A stretch of 64,000 nt of DNA from Leyella stercorea. Its GTDB lineage: Bacteria > Bacteroidota > Bacteroidia > Bacteroidales > Bacteroidaceae. This document shows positions 25,666 through 35,061 of this stretch, in pieces; positions within the stretch are counted from its first letter, which is position 1, and every line of letters starts with the position of its first letter. The DNA lies in assembly GCF_021531655.1 (NCBI RefSeq), contig NZ_JADYUF010000002.1, positions 55,144-119,143 of the forward strand. The letters are read 5' to 3'. A program made the translations under genes and the position numbers. A model generated the notes under the pieces. It saw nothing but the letters and a program-made list of their open reading frames with translations, had not been told where the DNA came from and searched no databases.

Positions 25666-26906
25666 CTTGTTTTATTAAATGTAAATATTTCTGACATGTT
25701 TCTAATTAGCAAAGATAGTGCCAAAACAAGCATTCCTTCTGCATAGGTCTGCAATAGGCCGCCTATGACGAACAAGACGATGCATGCTGTCCATAGTTTC
25801 AACCACGTGTGTATACGTCCACGTCGCAAGCCTCTTACTACTGGCACCAATGCCACAAGGTTTATGGGATTGAGCAGCAATATCTGCAGATTAATCCTTA
25901 CCGTTGGATGTTGCGAGAACACCATTGCCAGAAGTATCAAGCCACAAATTCCCGTCAGACCCATCAGCACAGCGTCGAGCATCCAGTAATTAGCCCTCTT
26001 CACACGCTCAACGCATGTCAGAACCACTACAACCAAAGCTACCAACGCTATACATGCCATTGGCGACAGCGGGAAGGAGTCAGTCCCTACCCCACGTGTA
26101 CGCTCTACAACCCACGACTCTCCTGCAACAAGCTTGCGTCGGCTGCCGTCATTTGCCACTATTTCTGCATCTGCGAAGTCGTGACATAAGTTTTCGGGCA
26201 AGAATTGCTGCTCGCTACGATTGGTCTCTGAATCAGCCTGCACTCCCAGCAACAGGTCGTTGCCGAAACGTGCCCAACGATGAGTTTCGTTGTAATAGTG
26301 AATCAGCTTGCGGAACGAAAGGCTTGAATCCACCTGCCCCTTATACTCCACCTTGCCGTCAATATGATTCACTATCATTTCCCGAGCGCGTGTCGTACAG
26401 TTGTCGAAGAAATAGTTATATCTGTACACGCGGTTTTCGGGCTGATAATTCTCGTCTATAGCAGCCGCTATAACAGCCTTCTCATGTGCCGTAAGATTGA
26501 GCCTTTGCTGACGCACGCCACATCCTGTAGGCGCATATTGCGACACAAAGTCGTCAAAATACTCTATACCCATCTCGTAGTCTGTCAGTCCGAAAACAAA
26601 CCTGAGCACAAAGAACGGCTTACCGAAAGAGAACATGCCATAGTTGATGGCAAGATCCTCTCCACGTGTTATATTCCTATATCTTATAGCCGTATGCCCA
26701 TACAGACTATACACATTTGGACGCGGTCCGCATGTAAGCAGGCTTATCTCTATAGAGTCCGGCTCGACGGTTGCGTTCAAATCGTTTGCATACGCATTAT
26801 TACCATGCGCAAGAAACATAAAAATAGCCAATACGGCAATTGTTAAATGTCTTTTAAAGCGTTTCACGATGCAAAAATAACTTATATTTCTCACACTTCG
26901 TGCCAT
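25662..26906 (-). CDS. DUF4105 membrane protein
   Basis: About 414 residues from the ATG at 26906; a GTG at 26867 gives a cleaner signal sequence (KRFKRHLTIAVLAIFMFLAH) and may be the true start. A periplasmic DUF4105 domain (about 50-260) has conserved SLYGHTAIRYRN, NYGMFSFGKPFFVLRF and NYFFDNCTTRARE, where Cys and His could be catalytic. Four membrane helices follow. From memory, a lipoprotein N-acyltransferase of Bacteroides belongs to this family; I cannot verify that here. It overlaps the pseudo-phosphatase gene by ATGA. Confidence 0.8.
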   Translation of the reverse strand: MARSVRNISYFCIVKRFKRHLTIAVLAIFMFLAHGNNAYANDLNATVEPDSIEISLLTCGPRPNVYSLYGHTAIRYRNITRGEDLAINYGMFSFGKPFFVLRFVFGLTDYEMGIEYFDDFVSQYAPTGCGVRQQRLNLTAHEKAVIAAAIDENYQPENRVYRYNYFFDNCTTRAREMIVNHIDGKVEYKGQVDSSLSFRKLIHYYNETHRWARFGNDLLLGVQADSETNRSEQQFLPENLCHDFADAEIVANDGSRRKLVAGESWVVERTRGVGTDSFPLSPMACIALVALVVVVLTCVERVKRANYWMLDAVLMGLTGICGLILLAMVFSQHPTVRINLQILLLNPINLVALVPVVRGLRRGRIHTWLKLWTACIVLFVIGGLLQTYAEGMLVLALSLLIRNMSEIFTFNKTR

Positions 26907-26924
26907 TATTTCGTTTTTTTTCGA

Positions 26925-26932
26925 TAAATTTG
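26925..26932 (+). promoter_or_regulatory. Possible -7 box of the outer-membrane protein gene
   Basis: TAAATTTG fits TAnnTTTG, about 100 bases before the ATG at 27036. No clear -33 element. Confidence 0.35.
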
Positions 26933-27035
26933 CAGCCAATTATTCATAAACAGAATAAAAGCGCCTGCAACCCCCATTATATATAAGGTGTAATGGCAGG
27001 AGCCAAATTGATATATAAAAATTAAGATATTCAGA

Positions 27036-28349
27036 ATGATGAAACAAATACTCATGACTGTTTCCATGTTGACATTGTCCATGGCTGCATCTGCACAGAG
27101 CGGTACAAACTCTCCTTACAGCCAGTATGGCTTGGGCACATTAGGCGAACAGGCAAGCGGATTTAATCGCGGAATGAACGGATTAGGTCTTGGATTTCAT
27201 GAACACAACCAGATAAACACACTCAACCCGGCATCGTACGCCTCTATCGACTCCCTGTCGTTCATATTCGATGCAGGTATCTCCGGACAAATAACCAACT
27301 ACAAGGAAGGCGGAAGAAAAATCAACGCCAAGAACGCCAACTTCGAGTATGTTGTGGCAGGATTCCGTTTGGCCAAGCGTCTCGGACTCAGTTTCGGTAT
27401 TCTTCCATTCTCTAACATAGGATACAACTATTACAATACCGACAAGATAGGAAATTCTCCGAACGAGTCGTCCACTACATCTTATGTCAACACCTACAAT
27501 GGCAGTGGCGGCCTGCATCAGGCTTTTCTCGGTATGGGATGGATGCCCGTAAAGGGATTGGCAGTAGGCTTCAACGCCTCATACCTTTGGGGCAACTACA
27601 CACGCTCAATCGTAAATTCATACACCGACAGCTACGTCAACACCCTTTCACGCTATTATACAGCCACAGTCAACAGCTATAAGCTCGACTTCGGAGTACA
27701 ATACACCCAGAAAATCTCTAAGAAGGACGAGCTGACTCTTGGCTTGACTTACAGTCTTGGCCATAAGTTGGGTGCCAACCCGAAATGCCAGGTCATTTCG
27801 AACAATGCACAGACAGGCGTAGCTGACACAGCAACCTATAGCAACAATGCCAAGAACAGCCTTGAGCTGCCCTCGACATATAGCGCCGGCATCATGTGGA
27901 ACCACGCTGGCAGCTGGAAGATTGGAGCCGACTATCAGTTGCAGAAATGGTCGAAGACCGTTTATCCGCAACTCGTCAACCCAAACGGAACAACCGACTA
28001 TGTAACAACCAAAGGAATGTTTGCCGACCGTCATAAGTTTACTCTTGGTGGCGAATATTGCCCACAGGAGAACAGCCGAAATTTCCTTAAGCGCGTACAC
28101 TACCGCCTTGGCGCATCGTATGCTACAAACTATCTGAAGATAAACGGTGCCGACGGCCCTAAGGAATACAGCGTAAGCGCCGGCTTCGGAATACCGGTAG
28201 TCAATGGCTACAACAACCGTTCGCTTCTCAACATATCAGCACAATGGGTACGCCAGGACAGCAAGACAATGATTACAGAAAACTCTTTCCGCATAAATAT
28301 CGGACTGACGTTCAATGAGCGTTGGTTTGCCAAGTGGAAGATGGAATAA
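27036..28349 (+). CDS. Outer-membrane beta-barrel protein
   Basis: 437 residues. Signal peptide MMKQILMTVSMLTLSMAASA. The mature chain starts NSPYSQYGLGTLGEQASGFN and consists of alternating aromatic/glycine strands ending in a Phe/Trp-rich terminus (FRINIGLTFNERWFAKWKME), the pattern of a FadL-like or PorV-like barrel. No specific ligand is predictable. It starts a plus-strand run with lptC, a CNNM/CorC protein and PpiD, an arrangement that points to envelope biogenesis. Confidence 0.8.
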   Translation: MMKQILMTVSMLTLSMAASAQSGTNSPYSQYGLGTLGEQASGFNRGMNGLGLGFHEHNQINTLNPASYASIDSLSFIFDAGISGQITNYKEGGRKINAKNANFEYVVAGFRLAKRLGLSFGILPFSNIGYNYYNTDKIGNSPNESSTTSYVNTYNGSGGLHQAFLGMGWMPVKGLAVGFNASYLWGNYTRSIVNSYTDSYVNTLSRYYTATVNSYKLDFGVQYTQKISKKDELTLGLTYSLGHKLGANPKCQVISNNAQTGVADTATYSNNAKNSLELPSTYSAGIMWNHAGSWKIGADYQLQKWSKTVYPQLVNPNGTTDYVTTKGMFADRHKFTLGGEYCPQENSRNFLKRVHYRLGASYATNYLKINGADGPKEYSVSAGFGIPVVNGYNNRSLLNISAQWVRQDSKTMITENSFRINIGLTFNERWFAKWKME

Positions 28350-28385
28350 GAAGAACAAACACAGTCACATTGCGATTGAACTCGG

Positions 28386-29033
28386 ATGAAATACAGCAAA
28401 ATCATAATATTGGCACTTGTCATTTCCGCCCTTTTGGGGGCATGTCAGGAGCAGAAAGAGCATACGGCAGCTGCTGTACGCGACCGTGACTCCGTGTCGA
28501 TGATGATAAGCTATGGCGTCAACACACTCATATCCGACTCAGGAGTAATAAAATACCGCATTGTGACCGAACGGTGGGAAGTGAACACCGTACGCAACCC
28601 GTCACGCTGGATATTCGAGAAGGGACTTTTCTTTGAGCAATTCGACGAGAAGTTTCACGTACAGTCGTACATCCAGTGCGACACAGCATACTATTACGAT
28701 CAAAAACGCCTTTGGGAGCTACGCAATCGTGTAAGCGTACTCACCAAAGACGGAGTAAGATTTACAAGTCAACAATTATTCTGGGACGAGAGCAAGCACG
28801 AACTATACTCAAACGTATACTCCAAACTCGTAACACCCGAACGAACCCTCGAAGGCGCATACTTCAGAAGCGACGAACGTATGACCAAATATTATGTATC
28901 AAACAGCCGTGGTTCGTTCGAGAAGACTGACATAGCAGGCAGTGGCGACACTATAACAACAGCCTCCGACACGGTGAAGGCTAACATCCGACCGCAAGCC
29001 AAGCCAATACGCCGCATGCAGCCCAACAAATAA
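28386..29033 (+). CDS. lptC: LPS export protein LptC (lipoprotein)
   Basis: 215 residues. Lipobox LLGAC with Cys at residue 20. The LptC/OstA-like beta-jellyroll follows: LISDSGVIKYRIVTERWEV, WIFEKGLFFEQFDEKFHVQS, and LRNRVSVLTKDGVRFTSQQL with LFWDESKHELYS. LptC passes lipopolysaccharide from the LptBFG transporter to the periplasmic bridge. Gap to the barrel gene is 36 bases. The charged C-terminal 30 residues look disordered. Confidence 0.85.
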   Translation: MKYSKIIILALVISALLGACQEQKEHTAAAVRDRDSVSMMISYGVNTLISDSGVIKYRIVTERWEVNTVRNPSRWIFEKGLFFEQFDEKFHVQSYIQCDTAYYYDQKRLWELRNRVSVLTKDGVRFTSQQLFWDESKHELYSNVYSKLVTPERTLEGAYFRSDERMTKYYVSNSRGSFEKTDIAGSGDTITTASDTVKANIRPQAKPIRRMQPNK

Positions 29034-29051
29034 AATTCATTAAAAAACACA

Positions 29052-30332
29052 GTGGAAATAGACATTCCTTTATTAGCAAGTATAGCGGTGACAATGGTGT
29101 TGTCAGCGTTTTTCTCGGGCATGGAGATTGCTTTCGTGTCAAGCAATCGTATGCTTGCCGAAATGGACCGCCAAGGCAACAAACTCACCAAAAGACTAAT
29201 ATCCAAATTCTACAGCCACCCCAACGGATTTGTCAGCACAATGCTTGTAGGCAACAATATTGTGCTCGTAGTGTATGGCATCCTGTTTGCAAGCCTGTTT
29301 GACAACACGCTGTTCAAAGGGCTTGACGATGGAGTAAGAGTGACAGCCGACACCATACTGTCCACTCTTGTCATCTTGTTTACCGGCGAATTTATGCCGA
29401 AAATACTCTTCAAGAACAACGCCAACCGACTATTGTCGGTGTTTGCGCTGCCTGCTTACGGCTTCTATTTGTTGTTATGGCCGATAAGCAAGTTTGCTAC
29501 ATTCCTGGCTAAAATACTTCTGCGACTTGCAGGAATACATATGGAGACAGAGACCGACGACGAAGGATTCTCGAAAGTCGACCTCGACTACCTGGTGCAG
29601 TCGAGCATAGAGAACGCGCAGAACGAAGACGAAATAAACGACGAAGTAAAGATATTCCAGAATGCTCTCGATTTCTCCGATTGCAAAGTGCGCGACTGCA
29701 CGGTGCCACGCACCGAAATCAATGCCGTTGACATAAACGACTGCACTACCGAGAAACTCATGCAGAAATTCATAGAAAGCGGCAACTCCAAGATTATCGT
29801 CTACGAGGACGACATCGACCATATAGTAGGCTACATACACAGTTCGGAGATGTTTCACAACCGCGACAGATGGCGCGAATGTATATGCACAATGCCGTTT
29901 GTGCCCGAAACCATGGCGGCGCAGAAACTCATGCATATATTCTTGCAACAGAAGAAGAGCCTCGGAGTAGTTGTAGACGAATTTGGAGGCACAAGCGGCA
30001 TCGTGTCGCTTGAGGACATTGTAGAAGAGATATTCGGCGACATCGAGGACGAACACGACAACGACAAGTATATAGCCAAGCAAATTGGCGACAAGGAGTA
30101 CATTATGTCGGCACGACTTGAGATAGACAAGGTCAACGACCTCTTCGGCATCGGACTGCCCGAAAGCGACGAATATATGACTGTAGGCGGATACATATTG
30201 CACGAATACCAGAGTTTCCCAAAACTCAACGAAGTCGTCAATATCGGTCCTTTCGAATTCCGCATCATCAAGAGTACAATGACAAAAATAGAATTAGTAA
30301 GGCTAAAAGTACACGATAAAACCAATTTTTAG
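29052..30332 (+). CDS. CNNM/CorC-type hemolysin-family membrane protein
   Basis: 426 residues from a GTG start at 29052 (MEIDIPLLASIAVTMVLSAF). DUF21 membrane domain (about 1-190: FFSGMEIAFVSSNRMLAEMD, VSTMLVGNNIVLVVYGILFA), then a CBS pair (about 200-325: VPRTEINAVDIND, IIVYEDDIDHIVGYIHS, LGVVVDEFGGTSGIVSLEDI) and a CorC/HlyC domain (335-420). Family members transport or sense magnesium; in this phylum GldE is a related protein. Nothing in the sequence picks between these. Confidence 0.88.
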   Translation: MEIDIPLLASIAVTMVLSAFFSGMEIAFVSSNRMLAEMDRQGNKLTKRLISKFYSHPNGFVSTMLVGNNIVLVVYGILFASLFDNTLFKGLDDGVRVTADTILSTLVILFTGEFMPKILFKNNANRLLSVFALPAYGFYLLLWPISKFATFLAKILLRLAGIHMETETDDEGFSKVDLDYLVQSSIENAQNEDEINDEVKIFQNALDFSDCKVRDCTVPRTEINAVDINDCTTEKLMQKFIESGNSKIIVYEDDIDHIVGYIHSSEMFHNRDRWRECICTMPFVPETMAAQKLMHIFLQQKKSLGVVVDEFGGTSGIVSLEDIVEEIFGDIEDEHDNDKYIAKQIGDKEYIMSARLEIDKVNDLFGIGLPESDEYMTVGGYILHEYQSFPKLNEVVNIGPFEFRIIKSTMTKIELVRLKVHDKTNF

Positions 30333-30477
30333 CTGCAAACGTGCCATAGTTTGCCAATAAATTAGTATTTTTGTACGCCTTTTGAAACACATGGCCCTTA
30401 CGAGGCTTGTCATAGGCACATAAAAACCGGTCTATCATTAAAACGGAAATAAAAAAATAAATAATAAACAATTAAAA

Positions 30478-32619
30478 ATGGCAGCATTAGGAAAAATCAG
30501 AAGCAAGGGAGTCCTGCTGATATGCATTATCAGTTTGGGCCTTTTTGCATTTATTGCCGAAGAGGCATTCCGCTCTTGCGAGTCGTCAAGCAATGAACAC
30601 CGACAGCAAGTGGGAGAAGTTTTAGGAGAGAAAATCAATGTTACTGATTTTCAGAAGATGGTTGACGAATACACCGAAGTCATCAAGATGCAGCAGGGTC
30701 AGGACAACCTTAACGAGGACCAGCTCAATCAGGTTAAGGACATGGTATGGAACACATACGTACAGACCAAGCTCGTAGAGAACGAGGCAAAGCGTGTAGG
30801 ACTCACCGTAACAGACAACGAATTGCAGAACGTACTCAACGAAGGCACCAACCCCATGCTTGCTCAGACTCCCTTCTACAATCAGCAGACAGGACGCTTT
30901 GACGCTAACGCACTCAAGAAGTTCCTTGCAGAGTATAAGACTCAGAGCCAGGCCAACCCACAGATGGCAAAGCAGTATGAGAGCGTCTACAAGTACTGGA
31001 CATTCATCGAGAAGACATTGCGCCAGCAGCTCCTCGCACAGAAGTTCCAGGGTCTCTTTGCTCATTGCCTGCTTGCAAACAAGGTAGAGGCCAAGATGGC
31101 ATTCAACGAGCAGCACGAGGAGAGCCAGATACAGCTTGCATCACTCGCATACACAAGCATCGATGACAACAAGGTACAGATTTCTGATGCCGACCTCAAG
31201 GCTAAGTACAACGAGATGAAGCCACGCTTCAAGCAGTATGTAGAGAGCCGCGACATCAAATATATCGACGTTCAGGTTAAGGCTTCTGCAGCCGACGCTG
31301 CTGCTCTTCATAAGGAATTTGCCACATACGGCAAGGATCTTGCAGCTGCAGCCGACCCTTCAGACGTAGTACGCAAGAGCACATCATTGGTCAACTACAT
31401 CGGTGTGCCTGTTACAAAGGAGGCTTTCCCTTACGACATCGCCCAACACCTCGACTCAATGGCAGTAGGCTCTACAAGCAAGGTTCTTGAGAACAAGGCT
31501 GACAACACACTCAACCTTATCAAGCTCGTTGCCAAGCAGCAGTTGCCCGACTCAATCCAGTTCCGTCAGATTCAGGTAATAGGCGCTACAGCTGATGAAG
31601 CTACAAAGCGTGCCGACTCAATCTACACAGCTCTTAAGGCTGGTGCCGACTTCGAGGTTCTCGCCAAGAAGTATGGCCAGACTGGTGAGAAGACATGGAT
31701 GACAACACGCCAGTACCAGAGCGCTCCTTCACTCGACAAGAACACCAAGGACTACATCATAGCTCTCAACACCATGTCTGTAGGCGAGATAAAGAACATG
31801 CCTCTCTCACAGGGCAGCCTCATCGTTCAGGTAGCCGACCGCAAGGCAATGACTACAAAGTATACTGCAGCAGTTGTCAAGAAGAACATCACATTCTCTA
31901 AGGACACCTACTCTGCAGCTTACAACAAGTTCAGCTCATTCGTCAGCGCTAATCTCACAGCCGAGGATCTCGTAAAGAACGCAGCCAAGTCAGGCTATAC
32001 TGTTCTGGATCGCAAGGACGTGACAACAGCCGAGCACAACCTAGCTGGCGTACGCAGCACACGCGAGGCTATGCGCTGGTTGTTCGATGCCAAGAAGGGT
32101 GAAGTATCACCTCTCTACGAGTGTGGCGACAACGACCACCTGCTCATTGTTGTTCTTGACAACATCAATAAGGTAGGCTATCGTTCATTGGACGACGCTC
32201 AGGTTAAGGAGATTGTTAAGTCTGAGGTTATGAAGGACAAGAAGGCAGAAATGCTTATTGCCAAGCTCAATGGTGTTAACAGCATTGCAGCAGCCAAGGG
32301 CAAGGGTGCCAATATCACAGCAGTCAATCAGGTTACATTCGCTGCTCCTGTATTCGTTTCGGCTACTGGCGCAAGCGAGCCTGCACTGAGCGGTGCTGTT
32401 GCAGCTACAGCTAAGGGCAAGTTCTCTAAGGCTCCTGTCAAGGGCAACGCTGGTGTATATGTATTCCAGGTAACTGGCAAGACAAAGCGTCCTGGCAAGT
32501 TTGATGCAGCCGCTGAGATGCAGAAGCTTCGCCAGAAGGAAATGCAGGCAGCAGGCAACTTCATGAACGAGCTTTACATCAAGGCTAATGTAGTTGACAA
32601 CCGCTACCTCTTCTTCTAA
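30478..32619 (+). CDS. ppiD: Periplasmic folding chaperone / peptidyl-prolyl isomerase PpiD
   Basis: 713 residues. One N-terminal membrane anchor (VLLICIISLGLFAFIAEEAF), a SurA_N-like helical domain (about 40-250), a parvulin PPIase domain (about 350-450: IQFRQIQVIGATADEATKRA, ADFEVLAKKYGQTGEK) and a C-terminal region. PpiD assists folding of exported proteins at the inner membrane exit of SecYEG. Codon use is strongly biased (AAG, CTC, AAC), suggesting high expression. A strong terminator follows. Confidence 0.9.
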   Translation: MAALGKIRSKGVLLICIISLGLFAFIAEEAFRSCESSSNEHRQQVGEVLGEKINVTDFQKMVDEYTEVIKMQQGQDNLNEDQLNQVKDMVWNTYVQTKLVENEAKRVGLTVTDNELQNVLNEGTNPMLAQTPFYNQQTGRFDANALKKFLAEYKTQSQANPQMAKQYESVYKYWTFIEKTLRQQLLAQKFQGLFAHCLLANKVEAKMAFNEQHEESQIQLASLAYTSIDDNKVQISDADLKAKYNEMKPRFKQYVESRDIKYIDVQVKASAADAAALHKEFATYGKDLAAAADPSDVVRKSTSLVNYIGVPVTKEAFPYDIAQHLDSMAVGSTSKVLENKADNTLNLIKLVAKQQLPDSIQFRQIQVIGATADEATKRADSIYTALKAGADFEVLAKKYGQTGEKTWMTTRQYQSAPSLDKNTKDYIIALNTMSVGEIKNMPLSQGSLIVQVADRKAMTTKYTAAVVKKNITFSKDTYSAAYNKFSSFVSANLTAEDLVKNAAKSGYTVLDRKDVTTAEHNLAGVRSTREAMRWLFDAKKGEVSPLYECGDNDHLLIVVLDNINKVGYRSLDDAQVKEIVKSEVMKDKKAEMLIAKLNGVNSIAAAKGKGANITAVNQVTFAAPVFVSATGASEPALSGAVAATAKGKFSKAPVKGNAGVYVFQVTGKTKRPGKFDAAAEMQKLRQKEMQAAGNFMNELYIKANVVDNRYLFF

Positions 32620-32652
32620 AGAGACACAACAAAACCAATATTTATATATCAT

Positions 32653-32690
32653 AAAAGGTCTGAAGGCTTTTGCTTTCAGACCTTTTTTTT
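32653..32690 (+). terminator. Intrinsic terminator of ppiD
   Basis: AAAGGTCTGAAGG pairs with TTTCAGACCTTT around a short loop and is followed by eight T residues. Confidence 0.9.
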
Positions 32691-32699
32691 ATACCTTTG
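32669..32699 (+). promoter_or_regulatory. Promoter overlapping the ppiD terminator
   Basis: TTTG (32669-32672), 19 bases, TACCTTTG (32692-32699) is a full consensus. The -33 element lies in the loop of the terminator, so the spacer is the terminator's right arm and T tract. It drives the secreted-protein gene at 32748. Confidence 0.65.
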
Positions 32700-32747
32700 T
32701 ATCTAATAACCGCAAATAATTATTAGTTAAACCTAAACCAATATAAA

Positions 32748-34103
32748 ATGTCAAGCATTACAACTATTAAGACGTTACGCACAGTTGATATTAAGCTTAT
32801 TCCTAATCGCTTTTTCGCATTATGCATAGGCATCATCATGATGGTATGTGCCAACACTTGTATCGCACAGGAAACAGAACTATTCAAGCTGGTAAAGAAT
32901 GTGACAGAACTACAGGAAGGAGATACTGTGATTGTTGTAAACAATACTAACGAGCTTTGCTCAGCACTCAGTACTAAATGGAATTCTAATAAATATAATA
33001 AGACGACCTCCATTGACGGCTATAAAATAGACATAAATGGAGAAACAATCATAGCTCCGACAAATGTTGACAGAATACAGCTACAGAAAGATTCCAATGA
33101 AAAGTGGCTTTTGTTTTCTACAACACACAAAAAATATCTTTGCAATGATAATAAGTCAAAAGCCACCGGCAGCAATTATATAGCATTACGCGATAAAGAA
33201 GACGATTTGTTCAAATTAACTGCACCAGTTGAGATTTCCATTAAAGATTATGCAACAATAGAATTTTTAAAATCTACTGACAATAAAGAAGCCAAACGCA
33301 TTCTGGCTTTCTCATACGCCTATGGTTCAAACGACCCTAATAGTGTTGGATATTACAATTGTTATGATACAGACAAGGCCACTGCAGATGACAGAATGGT
33401 ACAACTCTACAAGAAAGTCTCCTCTACTCCCATTACTCTCAATGACGAGAAAGACAACTCGAAATTGCTTACATCCAACAACGGACAGCAGACCGCTGTA
33501 AAGCTCTCGCGTAAGCTCTTGGCCAACCAATGGAATACATTCTGCGTGCCATTCGACATTGACGTCACAGACTGCAAAATTAACGGCATTGAGGCGAGTG
33601 TAATGGAATACGACCATACCACAGGCAACACAATGGAGTTTAAGGAGGCGACAAAGATAGTAGCAGGAAAGGCTTATCTGATCAAGCCTTCAGCAGACAT
33701 AACCAACCCACAATTCGACAACGTTACTATCAAGAATGATGATCCTACGGTTAGTGGCGATGCCAACGGCTACAGCTTCGTAGGAATATACAATCCCAAG
33801 ACCTTCAGCGATAGCGATCAGGAGCGTGTATTGATTTTAGCGAGCGAGGCAAAGTTCATGAGAGTGAATAACGGACAGCGAATGAAAGGAATGAGGGCAT
33901 ACTTCACAATTCCTGCAGGAACGAAGGCAGAAGCCGTACGATTGATGATAAACAACCGCCCTACTGCCCTCACCGAAATCACCACTACCCCATCGACCTC
34001 AGAAAAGATATTCTACATTGACGGCACTTATGCCGGCTCCGACATCAAGAACGTCAAAAAAGGAATTGTCATTAAGGATGGCAAAAAATATTTGATGAAG
34101 TAA
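32748..34103 (+). CDS. Secreted protein of unknown function
   Basis: 451 residues. A signal peptide near residues 20-40 (FFALCIGIIMMVCANTCIAQ); translation may start later than the first Met. The N-terminal part has FKLVKNVTELQEGDTVIVVN, a pattern frequent in Bacteroidales surface proteins (KLV..LxxGD.VVIV). A second beta-rich domain starts near 235 (QWNTFCVPFDIDVTDC). The C-terminal 30 residues (KIFYIDGTYAG, then KGIVIKDGKKYLMK) resemble the short C-terminal strand module common in Prevotella secreted proteins. Function unknown. Confidence 0.75.
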   Translation: MSSITTIKTLRTVDIKLIPNRFFALCIGIIMMVCANTCIAQETELFKLVKNVTELQEGDTVIVVNNTNELCSALSTKWNSNKYNKTTSIDGYKIDINGETIIAPTNVDRIQLQKDSNEKWLLFSTTHKKYLCNDNKSKATGSNYIALRDKEDDLFKLTAPVEISIKDYATIEFLKSTDNKEAKRILAFSYAYGSNDPNSVGYYNCYDTDKATADDRMVQLYKKVSSTPITLNDEKDNSKLLTSNNGQQTAVKLSRKLLANQWNTFCVPFDIDVTDCKINGIEASVMEYDHTTGNTMEFKEATKIVAGKAYLIKPSADITNPQFDNVTIKNDDPTVSGDANGYSFVGIYNPKTFSDSDQERVLILASEAKFMRVNNGQRMKGMRAYFTIPAGTKAEAVRLMINNRPTALTEITTTPSTSEKIFYIDGTYAGSDIKNVKKGIVIKDGKKYLMK

Positions 34104-34122
34104 AGGGCCATCCAATTACAAC

Positions 34123-34170
34123 AATCGGTCATTAGCAATGGGCTTATTCCATTGTCTAATGACCGATTTT
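34123..34170 (+). terminator. Terminator of the 32748 gene
   Basis: AATCGGTCATTAGcAATGG pairs with CCATTgTCTAATGACCGATT, a stem of about 19 bp, then TTT. Confidence 0.85.
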
Positions 34171-34176
34171 CATGCA

Positions 34177-34282
34177 ATACGTATTCGATGGCAAATGAAA
34201 ACGTATTCATCAGCAAATGAAAACGTATTCATCAGCAAAGTAATACGTATTCATTCGCAAAGCAATATATATTACTTTACCA
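34177..34282. repeat. 22-bp tandem array C (4-5 units)
   Basis: CGTATTC occurs at 34180, 34202, 34224 and 34246, exactly 22 bases apart; units 2 and 3 are AACGTATTCATCAGCAAATG and close variants. A fifth, decayed unit starts near 34268. Each unit has TGAA..TTCA. It sits between two convergent genes, directly after a terminator. Confidence 0.85.
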
Positions 34283-34294
34283 AGTATATTAATA

Positions 34295-34561
34295 TTACTT
34301 TATAATGCCAGCCTCAAGCCACTGGTTGGCTATTGTCTTAGAGTCGGCAAGAGCCGTAGCTTCGTCCACATCATATTCGTCACAGAGCAGCGACTTGAGC
34401 GTTTCTACGTCGAAATCCATGTTCTGTACCTTCTCCCAGAGATAGGCAGCACTGTCGTTCATGCTGATTATCTTTGTGAAATCAATGTTTTCTCTTCCTT
34501 CGGCTACAACGATTTTCTCGCCGCACACATCCTTCAGTACGAAGCCTGTCTTTGTTCTCAT
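34295..34561 (-). CDS. PqqD-family protein
   Basis: 88 residues, typical of PqqD (PF05402): a winged-helix peptide-recognition fold with TGFVLKDVCGEKIVVAEG, then INMNDSAAYLWEKV-like SMNDSAAYLWEKVQN and LCDEYDVDEATALAD. In RiPP pathways such domains bind the leader peptide and present it to a modifying enzyme. Here it is the last of four genes (secreted protein, HPrK-like, S26 peptidase, PqqD) with gaps of 4, overlap and 8 bases. There is no radical-SAM enzyme, so not PQQ synthesis. Confidence 0.82.
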   Translation of the reverse strand: MRTKTGFVLKDVCGEKIVVAEGRENIDFTKIISMNDSAAYLWEKVQNMDFDVETLKSLLCDEYDVDEATALADSKTIANQWLEAGIIK

Positions 34562-34569
34562 ATTATTTA

Positions 34570-35061
34570 TTACTTTTTTTGTTTTAATTTCAGAGTAATT
34601 CGATAAGCGAACAGCAGATACCTACGCACAGGCAGCAATGCCGTCCATAAAGCCGAATAGATTCGCCATTTCCAGCCTGTGGTATAGTCGGGACGCTTAC
34701 GTCCCTTACGGTAGAAGCAATGGGCAATGCCCAATACTTTGCTTGCGTCAAACTGTTCGGTGGCAAGGTTGCCGTCGCCTCGCATCGTGACAAGACTGCC
34801 TTCTATCTTCACTATACGATGGAGCGCATAGCGTCGAGACGATACTTCAGCCAACACTACATCCCCTACCCTTACGGGCTTGCTGGGCTTAGTGAGTATT
34901 GCCTTGTCGCGTCCATCCTCAAGAAACGGGCGCATACTGACACCACGTAACGTCAATGTCACGCTATGACCTTCGTCGAGAAGCCGTGCTATCTCGGGAA
35001 TGATGACGTCATTGGCAAACTCCTTGTGCCTTACTGACTGACTGTTATTGGTTTGAATCAT
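34570..35061 (-). CDS. S24/S26-family peptidase-like protein
   Basis: 163 residues. VTLTLRGVSMRPFLEDGRD carries the GxSM serine of signal-peptidase-like enzymes, VRVGDVVLAEVSSRRYALHR the basic/His segment, and LVTMRGDGN the conserved RGDxN. The second half has YALHRIVKIEG where S26 peptidases hold Lys, so whether it is an active Ser-Lys protease is unclear. No N-terminal membrane anchor; a hydrophobic tail (YSALWTALLPVRRYLLFAY) may associate with membrane. It overlaps the HPrK-like gene by ATGA. Confidence 0.78.
   Translation of the reverse strand: MIQTNNSQSVRHKEFANDVIIPEIARLLDEGHSVTLTLRGVSMRPFLEDGRDKAILTKPSKPVRVGDVVLAEVSSRRYALHRIVKIEGSLVTMRGDGNLATEQFDASKVLGIAHCFYRKGRKRPDYTTGWKWRIYSALWTALLPVRRYLLFAYRITLKLKQKK

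Noticed and set aside
34295..34561. PQQ biosynthesis locus
   Set aside because: Only a PqqD-like protein is present; PqqA, B, C and the radical-SAM PqqE are absent.
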